Source: Malaya genurostris (Eukaryota > Arthropoda > Insecta > Diptera > Culicidae). Taken from it: 64,000 bases of DNA. Where the stretch lies: assembly GCF_030247185.1 (NCBI RefSeq), contig NC_080571.1:8828501-8892500 (forward strand). Reading direction: 5' to 3'. The position numbers were made by a program, and so were the translations under genes. Every line of letters starts with the position of its first letter. The stretch's first letter is position 1. Shown here one piece after another: positions 45,486-56,902 of the stretch. The notes beneath the pieces are model-generated. The model was not told the origin of the DNA, ran no database searches, and saw nothing but the letters and a program-made list of their open reading frames with translations.

Positions 45486-48400
45486 GCTTTGCATTTTGTT
45501 TTTAGAAGGGCTAATGCCTAAATAGTAACAGTTCTTTAATTTTTTGTTTTTTTTTTTAAATTTTCCCAATTAACTGCACAGTAAAATTTTAAATTTAAAA
45601 CGAAAGGTAACGAAAACTTTCCAAAAAAATTTAAACGTTGAAATGATTCCAAATTCTTTCTAAAAATATCGTGTGTTATCTCATATTTGGTATTATGCCC
45701 TATTTAATGAAAATTCTGACATTTTGAACCTGAGAGTGTAACAGTGCAATATTTTGGTTTTGATTTCTGTAGCCATTGCTAATTTATGGGATGAATAAAG
45801 GACCAACAATAGGACGAATTTTAATTTCTAAGGAATGTGAATCAATTCTCAATGTGGATCAAGGCGAATTAAGCAGATATATGAAAAAACCGTAGTGTTT
45901 TTAGTGGCTAAATCAGGTTTTTAAGGTAACGTCCTTAAAAATGAGATGAAATGGGGAACCCCTCACCATATATGTGAAATTTTGCGCTCCGAAAAATCAG
46001 GACAAACAATGATTCACGCACGGTCTCCAATTGTTTACAAACCAGCAGTGGAAAGCAAATCATATGATCACAAATTTAGCATCTAGTGTTAGAAGAACAA
46101 TGAGTAACACAAAATGAGAATTTTGGAAAAATTGATAAAATTCTTCAAATCATATAATAAAACTATGATAAAATTCTTTTCTATAGATCTCTTTCATACT
46201 TTGTGATATTTTTTGTAGAAATTTTGAGATCAAAAGGTTTTATCCATATATTTATTTCAATAAAAGAAAAAGCAAGCTAGCCTCATTGCTTCGTCTTGAA
46301 CCCCACCACCGAAAACGAGAATAAGAATATATAATGCTTGTCTCATCCATTGCGGAATTGTTCATTCTTTGTTACAGATGAAAATCTTTGCTATGAATGC
46401 TTCATTTTATATCAAAGAGCCGAATAATATTCAAATATTATGATCTATTTTATATGGAATTACAACTGACTTTTAGAACTTTCACTAAAACTATCTATAG
46501 TTTACCAAGTGCATATCATATTAGTATATAAGTGAATAATATTTTATTCTCATGAAATTTGGAAGGAATTATAGATATTTTTTGTATACGCTTGGAAAGT
46601 GGACATCAATAATATATATTTGAGATTTCTTAAAATTGAACAGCTTTCGGTTTGTGGATATTCCTGCAAGTCGCTATACAATTTGTATTTTTAAGACGGA
46701 TTTGTCAAGTAATTTATTGAAATTAATGGCATATTAATTTCTATATTAAATTCAGATATCCTTGAAGATCATAAAGGATTTGTTGCGGATTTTTCAATCT
46801 ATGAATGAATTTGAACATTGCATTGTTAGTTTAATCGGTCTTGTACCCTAGACCACCTCGTAGTTTTTTGCTTTCGTATGTTCCACCATAAAATTGTACC
46901 GTGAAAATTATCCAAGTGAAGCATTGAATGTAAAAGTCACACAATCAATCAATGTGGAAAAAGCATATCAGTTTAATTCGTATTCACGTCATCCAGTTAT
47001 TTCTCTGACATTACCCACCCACCTTTTTGAGGCACGGTTTTATTTTTAACAATTTTTGCTCTCCGTGTTAAAACTAGGAAATTGGTGTATTGTCAGCAAT
47101 CCATTTCATCCCCAGTGTCATAATATCCACTGACCAGCATGTATCAAACATCCAATCCACTAACCAAACGAATGCCGACATACGATCCCACCATTCTGTT
47201 GAAAACTTTGAATCCTCTTTCCTATTCAGCAGCAAACACCGATGTAAACGATGTCCATCGGCGCCCTGATTCCGATAGGATTGCTATTAAAATCAATTAC
47301 AACGTTGTCACCTCAAACTCTAGTCGTAACGATGGTGGGTTTGTTCTCAGCCATGCTTGCCAAGGTAGATATCAGTATCGGAATATCAACGACACGTTTC
47401 CGTTCGGTTTCATCCCTTCAGGGCGATGCGTTGCATTGCACACCACACCCCACAGCAGGTGACTTGCTGTGGAAATGGTTGCTTCGCTGTTCCTCTCCAA
47501 CGTTCGAATATGATAGTTCAGCAGCGATGAAGTGAACATTTGCGAATCTTACCCAAACCCACAGCATTACATCGGTTTGTGCAACATTGTATTGAAAATC
47601 TAGCACGTGCATCTATGGCCAAAGTTCAGTGCAGAGGAAATATCACTTCCGAATAGACGGAGAAAATCTATTATCTCGGAAATATCCCCAATAACATCTC
47701 CAAGCTGTTTTTCTTAGTTAATTGAGTTGCTCATAAATATTTTGTAATCTTTCCCGTCAAATTGAAAGTAGTCACATGTGAACAACTATGGATTACACAA
47801 TCTAGCGTAATTTGTAGTCGAGCCCAAAAATAATTGACTGACGAACGTCGCAGAACCCAAATGGCGAGTATGAGTATTTACTTTATTATCTCAGCCATTC
47901 ACTCACACACCCTACTCCAAACCATAATTAAGTCACAGGAAAAATCCTGACTCACCTAACGCCTGGATCCCACGGCCAAATGCAAAAGGGTAAGTTCGAA
48001 GTAAACGATCCGAAACCAATTTCCATTAGCAGTCTGTTGTGACACGGAATGTTCGGAAAATGATGCCAGCTCCATGTCATTCCGTGCGTAAGAGTGTAGG
48101 GCGTACATGGATATAAAATCGAATAAACCACGATAACATTGCCGTGAAGCATGAATTTTTCATCTCTTTGTTTTTGTTTCATTTGATCCAGCCCGAACCC
48201 ATTTTTTTTTTGCTCTCCTAGAGGCAACTTTATCTATCCCAAGCAATCATTATCTGCGTTGCAAGTCATCGTCACCGACAACAGAACATCGCACACGTCA
48301 CGATTTTTATTTATGATCCTTCCGTGTTTACGTGCATGTGTAGGAACAATGTTTGTCGCTGTGAGCTTACAAACTAAACCAACACGAAAGGAGCATATCG

Positions 48401-49140
48401 ATTTCGAAACCGCGAAATGATACGCAGTTCCGTCGCTTTCAACAAGCTTGACTTTCGTCCTTGGGATTAGTTTTTGCTGCTTTTGTCCACGGTTGAATTA
48501 GAAATATTCATGCTGACAGTAGCGTTTGTTTTGGGGCACGAGCTGCGATCCCCACCCCTGTGGCAATGAGTAGCTTTCTACTGGGTAGAAGCGGTAGCGC
48601 GAGAAAACCGGGGAAGGGGGGGGGGGTCACACTGGTCACCACATCCATCAGTAGCCAGACACGCAAATTCTCTACCTTCACTGTACTCAACCGAAGCACC
48701 TATGTATGAGTAAAACCGTATGGTTCGGTTGAGCTGCCGGAATTAATTCTGTGAAATGTCATCGTCATACACGTGCTCGACCGTCCTGCGTCCAGTCCCC
48801 ATCAATTGGTCGCGCTTTTGAACCAGAAAGTGAAAGTTTGTTGCTGGATGAACGTTGACATTTTATGCGGATTTCATAGAAAATTTTGATTTGAGAAACC
48901 CGTAAATTGAAAATAATTGCGCAATTAAAAAGTTAGAATACTCGGAAAAATATCACCAAAAGAACAACAGCTGACAATAAATTGGTGAATTTTAAAATTT
49001 CGTATTCATATTTGCATATTGGAAAGCTTGGTAGTAGCTATAAATAAAATTTTCTAGGCTAGAAAGACTCACAAACCCAGAAACATTGTTAGTAGTACAG
49101 TACCGAAGAATAAATGCGTCGAACAAAAAATAACTATAAT
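45486..49140. other. Gene-free stretch; transposon-poor island at about 47100-48830
   Basis: 45486-46960 is A/T-rich without features. 46970-47045 carries the 'gacattacccacccacc' repeat fragment also seen near 12340. From 47100 the sequence is unique and less A/T-rich. Overlapping frames at 47139-47462 and 47251-47535 have no recognisable domain. A G-run (48617-48627) is the only low-complexity feature. Confidence 0.4.
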
Positions 49141-49149
49141 AATATAAAC

Positions 49150-49540
49150 CTGTTTTAATCCACCTAGTGGTGTAAAGATGCCTTTATTGTATTTAATACT
49201 GTGGTATTGTATTCAAAATGTTTCTCTTCGAATTTTGAAAAAAATGAAGGGATTAACTAGTATAATATACAGAATGTAACAGTGCTTTGCTCGCAACGAC
49301 GATTTTAATTTTTGTTGTATCAGAAAATATGCAGTAATTTTCGGCACGACCATAAGACCTCTCGTTTGACTTTGTATGGAACAATTATAGCTTTCATTTG
49401 AATCTAAGTTTATGAAAATCGGTTCAGCCATCTCCGGAAAAGGTGAGTGCAAAAAAAATGTTACATACATACTTACATACACACATACAAACATTTTGCG
49501 TACTCGACGAACTGAGTCGAATGGTATATGCCACTAAAAA
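49150..49540. repeat. Dispersed repeat, 'cacctagtggtgtaaagatg' end to 'gaatggtatatgccact'
   Basis: It starts 'tttaatccacctagtggtgt' (49154) and ends with 'aaaatcggttcagccatctc', 'cgacgaactgagtcgaatgg' and 'tatatgccact' (49415-49535). Both parts are collinear with the 30727-33356 copy, so this short copy shows the two ends together. Confidence 0.7.
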
Positions 49541-49855
49541 AAAAAATTGAAAATTTTCCCTTTCTGAAACTAAAAAAAGTAAAAGGATAAGGTAAAATAA
49601 GGGGATAGAATAGATCAAATACATATAAAATCATAACAAGAATAGAAAGTGTAAAACAATTTCATTTATAATGAATTAAGAGAAATTTTTGAAGCAAAAC
49701 TCAATGCTCAGACAGAAAAAAAATTACTGAACCACGATTAAAAAAAAAACAAATACAATACTACAAAGACGAAAAAAAGTGAAAAAGTGATAAAGTTAGA
49801 AGTAAATAAATAGGAAGTAAACTATAAAGAAGTAAAATAGGAAAGAAGTGAAAAC
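49541..49855. other. A-rich, low-complexity lead-in to the satellite
   Basis: A/G-rich sequence with irregular 'gtaaaa', 'gtgaaaa' and 'gaagtaaa' words that grade into the regular array. Confidence 0.7.
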
Positions 49856-51550
49856 AAAAAGTTAAAAAGTGAAAAAGTGAAAAAGTAAAAAAGTAAAAAA
49901 GTAAAAAAGTAAAAAAGTAAAAAAGTAAAAAGGTAAAAAAGTAAAAAAGTAAAAAAGTAAAAAAAGTAAAAAAGTAAAAAAGTAAAAAAGTAAAAAAGTA
50001 AAAAAGTAAAAAAGTAAAAAAGTAAAAAAGTAAAAAAGTTAAAAAGTTAAAAAGTTAAAAAGTTAAAAAGTTAAAAAGTTAAAAAGTTAAAAAGTTAAAA
50101 AGTTAAAAAGTTAAAAAGTTAAAAAGTTAAAAAGTTAAAAAGTTAAAAAGTTAAAAAGTTAAAAAGTTAAAAAGTTAAAAAGTTAAAAAGTTAAAAAGTT
50201 AAAAAGTTAAAAAGTTAAAAAGTTAAAAAGTTAAAAAGTTAAAAAGTTAAAAAGTTAAAAAGTTAAAAAGTTAAAAAGTTAAAAAGTTAAAAAGTTAAAA
50301 AGTTAAAAAGTTAAAAAGTTAAAAAGTTAAAAAGTTAAAAAGTTAAAAAGTTAAAAAGTTAAAAAGTTAAAAAGTTAAAAAGTTAAAAAGTTAAAAAGTT
50401 AAAAAGTTAAAAAGTTAAAAAGTTAAAAAGTTAAAAAGTTAAAAAGTTAAAAAGTTAAAAAGTTAAAAAGTTAAAAAGTTAAAAAGTTAAAAAGTTAAAA
50501 AGTTAAAAAGTTAAAAAGTTAAAAAGTTAAAAAGTTAAAAAGTTAAAAAGTTAAAAAGTTAAAAAGTTAAAAAGTTAAAAAGTTAAAAAGTTAAAAAGTT
50601 AAAAAGTTAAAAAGTTAAAAAGTTAAAAAGTTAAAAAGTTAAAAAGTTAAAAAGTTAAAAAGTTAAAAAGTTAAAAAGTTAAAAAGTTAAAAAGTTAAAA
50701 AGTTAAAAAGTTAAAAAGTTAAAAAGTTAAAAAGTTAAAAAGTTAAAAAGTTAAAAAGTTAAAAAGTTAAAAAGTTAAAAAGTTAAAAAGTTAAAAAGTT
50801 AAAAAGTTAAAAAGTTAAAAAGTTAAAAAGTTAAAAAGTTAAAAAGTTAAAAAGTTAAAAAGTTAAAAAGTTAAAAAGTTAAAAAGTTAAAAAGTTAAAA
50901 AGTTAAAAAGTTAAAAAGTTAAAAAGTTAAAAAGTTAAAAAGTTAAAAAGTTAAAAAGTTAAAAAGTTAAAAAGTTAAAAAGTTAAAAAGTTAAAAAGTT
51001 AAAAAGTTAAAAAGTTAAAAAGTTAAAAAGTTAAAAAGTTAAAAAGTTAAAAAGTTAAAAAGTTAAAAAGTTAAAAAGTTAAAAAGTTAAAAAGTTAAAA
51101 AGTTAAAAAGTTAAAAAGTTAAAAAGTTAAAAAGTTAAAAAGTTAAAAAGTTAAAAAGTTAAAAAGTTAAAAAGTTAAAAAGTTAAAAAGTTAAAAAGTT
51201 AAAAAGTTAAAAAGTTAAAAAGTTAAAAAGTTAAAAAGTTAAAAAGTTAAAAAGTTAAAAAGTTAAAAAGTTAAAAAGTTAAAAAGTTAAAAAGTTAAAA
51301 AGTTAAAAAGTTAAAAAGTTAAAAAGTTAAAAAGTTAAAAAGTTAAAAAGTTAAAAAGTTAAAAAGTTAAAAAGTTAAAAAGTTAAAAAGTTAAAAAGTT
51401 AAAAAGTTAAAAAGTTAAAAAGTTAAAAAGTTAAAAAGTTAAAAAGTTAAAAAGTTAAAAAGTTAAAAAGTTAAAAAGTTAAAAAGTTAAAAAGTTAAAA
51501 AGTTAAAAAGTTAAAAAGTTAAAAAGTTAAAAAGTAAAGAAGTAAAGAAG
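49856..51550. repeat. 8-bp satellite array: GTAAAAAA block, then 187 GTTAAAAA units
   Basis: About 49862-50037 is mostly GTAAAAAA with a few GTGAAAAA units at the start. From 50038 to 51533 there are 187 consecutive GTTAAAAA units with no substitution that I can see (1,496 bp). At 51534 it returns to GTAAAG-type units. The blocks differ by one base per unit, which is the pattern of local expansion of a variant. The exact length may be affected by assembly. Confidence 0.95.
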
Positions 51551-51589
51551 TAAATGTTAACGTAGCAAAGAAGTAAAGATGTAAGCAAA

Positions 51590-51797
51590 GCCAAGCAAAG
51601 CCTTGGTATTACATTCCTGTCGTGGAATTTAGCCTTCTGTTTCAACAGACTTCGCAGCCGATTCGGAGTGTACAGAACTATTGCGTGACTGGTGCTACGA
51701 TCCTACTGACACTACGAATCCTTCCAGGTCGGGGCACGAACATACAACAACTGGTTTGTTAGACCAGTGCCCTATGCATTAAACCGCAAGCCCGACA
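51590..51797 (-). mobile_element. tRNA-derived SINE, Feilai-like, copy 2
   Basis: It aligns with 12026-12222 across the whole length. On the minus strand the head has GTTTAATGCATAGGGCAC and a B box ATGTTCGTGCCCC (A changed to T, so probably weakened). The tail runs 'ggaatgtaataccaaggc' into GCTTTG-type repeats. It sits immediately beyond the satellite. Confidence 0.8.
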
Positions 51798-52095
51798 CAA
51801 AGAAGTAAACTCGTGATTTGAACGACGCCGAGAAAGAGTATTTCTAGATACTATTAAACCTTCTCTTTTCTAGCCCTTTAAAAAGTATTATTGAAAAATT
51901 CATGAAATTCTGTCCTCGACCACTAGTTTGTGAGCTGATCAAATAACTCAATAGTAATTTTCTAACGAGTCTAAGCTTTGAGATGACTGACCAATTTTGG
52001 CGCATTTAAAACCAATGGAAATTGCCAGTTACGTCTCATATAAGACTTTATTTCCCGAATCAGTAATGGTCGCCATAATCCTTCCAAACGTGATC
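51798..52095. other. Intergenic DNA
   Basis: No feature can be supported. Confidence 0.5.
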
Positions 52096-52123
52096 AACAT
52101 TCACCCTTATTCTGAATAATATT

Positions 52124-52275
52124 GAATAGTTTAAATGCGTTTGTTTTTTTTAATATTGCAGAACATGTTCATACCTTTTTCCAATTTTGGGGCATGTTCC
52201 GACGTGCAAATTCCAAGCGAGCTTCCTTGTGGTGAGGTAGTAAACGAGGAGCACTGTTCATTTTTGCTCGAACTA
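52124..52275 (-). repeat. Inverted copy of part of the Tc1-like transposase gene
   Basis: About 150 bases are the near-identical inverse of 52702-52854, including the coding stretch 'gctcctcgtttactacctca', the splice-donor region and part of the intron. It lies just outside the inner transposon's left terminus, so it derives from another copy. Confidence 0.9.
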
Positions 52276-52296
52276 GCAGCTGAAGTTAGTAATTAT

Positions 52297-53694
52297 CCCT
52301 TTTCAAAATTATAAGGCCACCTTTTATGTTTGTCAATTTGTGTTGAATATAGTAATTATAAATATCATTTTTATTCCTTTAACAGCGTTATGTGACTATG
52401 GATAAGCGAAAGAGACTAAATCAACAAGAACAAGGACAAATTTTGGCCTTCAAGAAAGTAGGATGGGAGATCAGGAAAATTGATCGTAGCAGATGTGCAG
52501 TCGCAAATTGTCTGAAAAATCCAACAAAGTATGGTCAGAATAAAAATGCAGGACGCAAAAAGAAACTGTCAGAGAAAGATACTCGTCGAATAGTCAATAA
52601 ATCTTCGAATTCTACCTTGAGTTTTTCACAAATCCGCACTGAACTTAAGTTGGAAGCTTCAGTTTCGACGGTTTGGAGGGCATAAAAACTTTCGCCCAAC
52701 ATAGTTCGAGCCAAAATGAACAGTGCTCCTCGTTTACTACCTCACCACAAGGAAGCTCGATTGGAATTTGCACGTCGGAACATGCCCCAAGATTGGAAAA
52801 AAGGTATGAACATGTTCTGCAATATTAAAAAAAAACACATTTAAACTATTTAATAACAAATGTGTTAAACTATTACAGGTGATATTCTCGGATGAAAAAA
52901 AAGTTCAACCTAGACGGACCAGACGGATTCAACGGTTATTGGCGTGATCTACGTAAGGAACCACGATATTTCTCACAGATAAATTTTGGCGGTGGATCTG
53001 TAATGGTTTGGGGTGCATTCTGTGCAGCCGGCAGACTGGGACTTTATTTTTTTTGTATATTTAGGACCTTTTATAACTTTGTCATTAAGGTCCGTGGAAC
53101 CTAATTTGTATCGTACAAAATGAAAAGTTCCGATTACATAAATGTCCTCAAAACTAGTATGCTACCAGTAATTGAAAGAAGACGCAAGTCAAAGCTCATT
53201 TTCCAGCAGGATAACGCCAGTATTCATAAAAAAGCTGAAACAATGAAGTGGCTAAAGTCCGAGAAAAATCATATTTTGGATTGGCCAGCTTGCTCATCGG
53301 ATTTAAATCCAATTGAGAATCTCTGGGGTATTATGGTACGACAAATTTATGCCGATAATCGTCAATTTTCATCGTTACAAGAACTAAAAAGTGCTATTCT
53401 TCAGTCTTGGGAAGCTACTGAACTGGCAACACTGCAGAAATTGGTGCAAAGTATGTCTAATCGTATTTTTTAGACAATAAACCGTTCCGGTGGAGCAACG
53501 GATCATTAGATGCTTTTCCCTAAAAACGTTCTATCACAAAAGTTTTTCAGCGAAATCAATCAACTTTTGGACTCATATTCGTGTTTTGCAAACTTATTTC
53601 ATGTTCCATCGAGAGAAAAAAAATCCTAAAACTATTCCCTTTTTTGTATCTTGAAATTTATGGATGGCCTTATAATTTTGAAAAGGTCTGATCA
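52297..53694 (+). mobile_element. Tc1-like (DD34E) transposon, decayed
   Basis: A 22-base inverted pair beginning CCTTTTCAAAATTATAAGGC lies at 52297 and 53694, enclosing the transposase gene. The spacing of about 1.4 kb is usual for Tc1-like elements. The precise ends were inferred from the inverted pair only. Confidence 0.65.
52398..53473 (+). pseudogene. Tc1-like DD34E transposase, with stop, frameshift and insertion
   Basis: From the ATG at 52398 (MDKRKRLNQQEQGQIL) an HTH-type N-terminus runs to SVSTVWRA, then TAA at 52683-52685. The same frame continues SPNIVRAKMN and RLEFARRNM. A probable intron (about 52804-52878, GTATGA...TTACAG) precedes IFSDEKK (first D). An A-run of eight, where seven would keep frame, shifts the frame at about 52895, after which FNLDGPDGF and GGGSVMVWGAF continue. 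Unrelated sequence of about 60 bases near 53050-53110 breaks the gene again. The C-terminal part is intact: FQQDNASIH (second D) and SSDLNPIENLWG (E), with 34 residues between D and E. Confidence 0.88.
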
Positions 53695-53999
53695 TGCAAT
53701 CATGAAGAGGAAACTCAAGCCAAAGAGAAAGGTTGTCAAAGACATCAATCAGATGACGACCTGGTGGAATAAGATAGCTAAAACGATGGACGAAGAAGGT
53801 GTGCGCCGCTTAATGAGCCGTGTTACAGGAAAAGTTCGAGAATTCTTTTGAAACCGTGACGAATAATTTTATCCGTATTTTTTCTTTAGATTGTTAGCTT
53901 TCAAATAAGTTTTTCATCAAAATTCGAGCGGTAAAAAATACATTGACATTTTCCGACCTCGTCGAGCTCAGTCGAATCGATATGACGTTATTCAGAATA

Positions 54000-56684
54000 A
54001 GGCGAATTACTATTGGTCTCCGAGGCTTCGTTCGATAGTCGTTTTGTTTCTATAGAAAAAGGCGAAACCGAACTGGTCTCGATTTTTTTGTTGTTTTTCT
54101 TGATACTCGCAAATTATTTTAGTAAACTCTAAGAATTCAATTCGAAATGAACGCTTCGATATAACTATTTATATAATTAGGTCACTCACCATGGGTAAAA
54201 AAATACATTTCACCACCCATCTCTTTGAAAGCACGTTTTCTGCTGTTAAGTTTGATCATGCTCTCTCGCCCATCTAAATTAACTCAATAGCCAGTCTCAC
54301 GTGGCATCAAAAACAAACACCGTCCATTCGGAGTTCCAATTTGCAAAGTATCGTGGCCATTCTTACCCTGGCTGGCACTCAGCAGTCCCGAGCAGAAAAC
54401 ACGACGCTCACTCTCATTAACTATCGATCCCGCTCTTCCACGGTTTCACGTTGCAACTCGGAACATGCAAAGGTGATGACATACAAGCCAGCTCAACCCG
54501 TGCTCTGTTTCGCGTAATTAAATTCGCGAGAGCCCACCATCACATGCCGGCCGTCCAGAAAGCGGTAGGGTTACCAGCTGTGGAAAAGAAGAGAATTCAT
54601 CGCAGGCCCAGTCTCCCACACTCTCCGGATTCGGAAGGCTCACGGGAGCATTCGCCTGGTATGTGACGGTAAACTACCTATGGTTATCCCGTTCTTGCAA
54701 ATCGAACCCCGCGAGGATGATGGAATAAACCACGCCCCAAAGCCCCACGTTTTGTCCCCTTTGACGCAAGCATGTGGACGAAGGGAATGCAGTCTTTGGC
54801 AGGGAGACTAATGAGGTCTGAGCTTGGGGGAGGCTCATATTGGACCTAGGCTATATTATTGATGACGATTTAGTGTGACTGGTGCTGGGTAGGAAGATAA
54901 CGGGTGGGAAGGATTGTAAATGAAAATCTTACCTCACCTTGAAAATCAAATCACAAATCACTGAAAATCACATCACACATCACAAAAGAATACAACTTTA
55001 GACACTAAGAACTATTATCTCTTCTGGAACTTTTCACAATTCTCCACGTTCTGTCAATATTTGAAAAATGAACGGCAGGTTGCTTCGATTGCGCATTTTT
55101 TTCTGCTCGCTATAAAGTGACGATAATTTATAGCAGGTCAATGAAAGGGTGGTGATGTGAATTTTGAAACAGAAGCATTTTGATGTTCAAGTATGATGAA
55201 AATATGAAGAATAAACTGCAATTTTAGTAATATAGAATTTGTTGGACACAGAGATTAGATAAAAACATTATTGTATTTAAAATACTGATATTACTGTTGT
55301 GAATTTTTACTGAGCGAAGGCAGATACACATTTTTGCTAGCAACTGACTGTTTCAGTGTATTCATGATTTTTATCATCAAAAGATCATTTTCGCTTACGT
55401 TCAACATCAAGTTATTGTATCAGTAATCATCTCAATAGTAAAGTCGCCACATTATTTTGAGGACTACCTGACTTCCAATCAGCGAATTGTGATAAAATCT
55501 GAAGTAATCTATTTGCTAATCTTTTAATTTAACCAGGGCAACGACTCCAGTAGTCATCTCATATACGAAAACCATTAGTTAGAGTGAGATGTGCTACCTC
55601 TGTTTGATAGATTGACCTGAAGGGTAAGGTGAAAATAGATGCATTCGGTTTGAGTTTTCGGGTCACTATAACAGCGGTACCGTACAATTGTCGAACTATT
55701 TTTTTCTGCGGTATTGCATTATAGAGCCGAAGCATAGATTTTGTATAGCATAGATTTTGTATTCGATTTTATCACAACTCGTTGATTAAAAGTCGATTAA
55801 TCGCCAAACAATATGGCGACTGTACTAATGAGATGACTGTTGATACAATAGCCCTAGTAACTGCATATTTCAAGAACAATGCATATCAAAGATAAGCTGA
55901 CGTTTTACGTCAATGCATTTCCACTAGAATGTAATCATACCGCCCCAAAATCGACACCTTTACTTCAAGGTTAACACCATTAACACAGTTTCATCTGAAC
56001 CATTCTGAACCCAGCCCAAGTGGATCGTCGCACAGACCTTGTATTAGTAACAGCTAGATTCTCGTCACCTCTTTAACTATCATTCTAAATTGCCGATGCT
56101 TTAAATAACCGCACCAATTGACGACCCCAAAGAAATCAGTCCCATCGCCCTAGAATCGTCATCATCATTGACCGAGCAGACCGATCATCTGTTCACTGAC
56201 CAAAGACAATTTTCCACTTCCATTCAAACCCACTGAAATTGAATAATTTACGCTGGCGGTCAAGCAGATCTCGCGAACACGTTGGAGAATGGTTGGGATA
56301 TTTTCGATATCCCTTCGAAGACAATTCCACGGACGATCTTTCGCCGTGTCCGACATCACACTATTGCAATTCTTGCAATGGATCATCTCGCTTTAACGAG
56401 ACGTAATTTTGCATTACTATAATGCTTTCTTATCTTTTATCAATCCGGTTAGTTGAGCGTTGGATCTTGACTGTTCCAGATCGGGTTGTATTGCAAAGTG
56501 AAGCAAAACATTCTCAGCGGACATCATCTCGAATGTTTGTTTTCTTAAAAGAGAAGTAAATCGAAGTGAATCCTTTAAGGAGTCCTCCGTCCGGTGTGTC
56601 ATCCCTGAGGGATAACCTAAAGTCCTGCCGAAGTAGTGAACATCTAGTTGTGTTTGATTCTGTGGCTACTAAGATTTTAACAAA
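54000..56684. other. Upstream region of the SLC5-type gene
   Basis: 54000-54200 and 54920-56000 are A/T-rich. 54220-54900 is a unique, less A/T-rich island. 55980-56684 is also unique and probably holds the promoter and 5' UTR of the transporter gene. Bases just before its start ('tttaacaaaATGG') form a good insect initiation context. No TATA box or initiator can be assigned with confidence. Confidence 0.45.
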
Positions 56685-56902
56685 ATGGCGGGTCTCAGCG
56701 TGGACGAAGTGAAGGTATCGCTGCAGAAATTTGGCCTGTACGATTACGTGGTGTTTGTGTTGATGCTGCTCAGCTGTTTGCTGATTGGCATTTATTTTGG
56801 ATTCATCAAAAAGAAATCACAAAAAGGAGCGGTGGAGGCGGATTATCTGGTTGGAGGTAGAAAAATGAGCGTGATTCCAGTGTCGCTGTCTCTGATTGCT
56901 AG
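56685..56902 (+). CDS. First coding exon of a sodium-coupled solute transporter (SLC5 family)
   Basis: The ATG sits in the context aacaaaATGG. The exon gives 72 residues and ends in phase 2 at AG|GTAAGA (56903), a near-perfect donor. The peptide has a short cytosolic or extracellular lead, a first membrane segment (about residues 19-41), a basic loop (KKKSQK), and the family hallmark DYLVGGRKM followed by SVIPVSLSLIA, which begins the second membrane segment. This is the start of the sodium:solute symporter fold (about 600 residues), nearest in feel to SLC5A8/SLC5A12 monocarboxylate or SLC5A6-like multivitamin transporters of insects. The substrate cannot be told from this exon. The split codon AG|N would give Ser, as usual in SLIAS. 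The rest lies beyond an intron that runs at least to the window end. Confidence 0.9.

Larger units (their letters stand above)
52104..53999. mobile_element. Composite element bounded by ACCCTTATTCTGAATAA ends
   Basis: The left end 'cacccttattctgaataat' (52103) and the right end 'ttattcagaataaggcg' (53983-53999) are inverted and match the ends of the MITE at 8961-9081. The right flank 'tatgacgttattcag' is especially close. Inside are an inverted fragment of a Tc1-like gene, a Tc1-like transposon (about 52297-53694) and a short open frame (53651-53851) I cannot place. The flanks do not give a clean duplication. Confidence 0.6.

Noticed and set aside
47139..47535. Two overlapping frames, one hydrophobic enough to suggest a membrane protein
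   Set aside because: No family motif, no splice context and two competing frames on the same strand. Not enough to call a gene.
49856..51550. CRISPR-like or telomeric array
   Set aside because: The repeats are 8 bp with no spacers, and the unit does not match insect telomere repeats (TTAGG) or dipteran telomeric elements.
53651..53851. 66-codon basic frame, possible transposase tail
   Set aside because: As a gene call it is too short and too uncertain. Kept only as a possible remnant in the composite element at 52104-53999.
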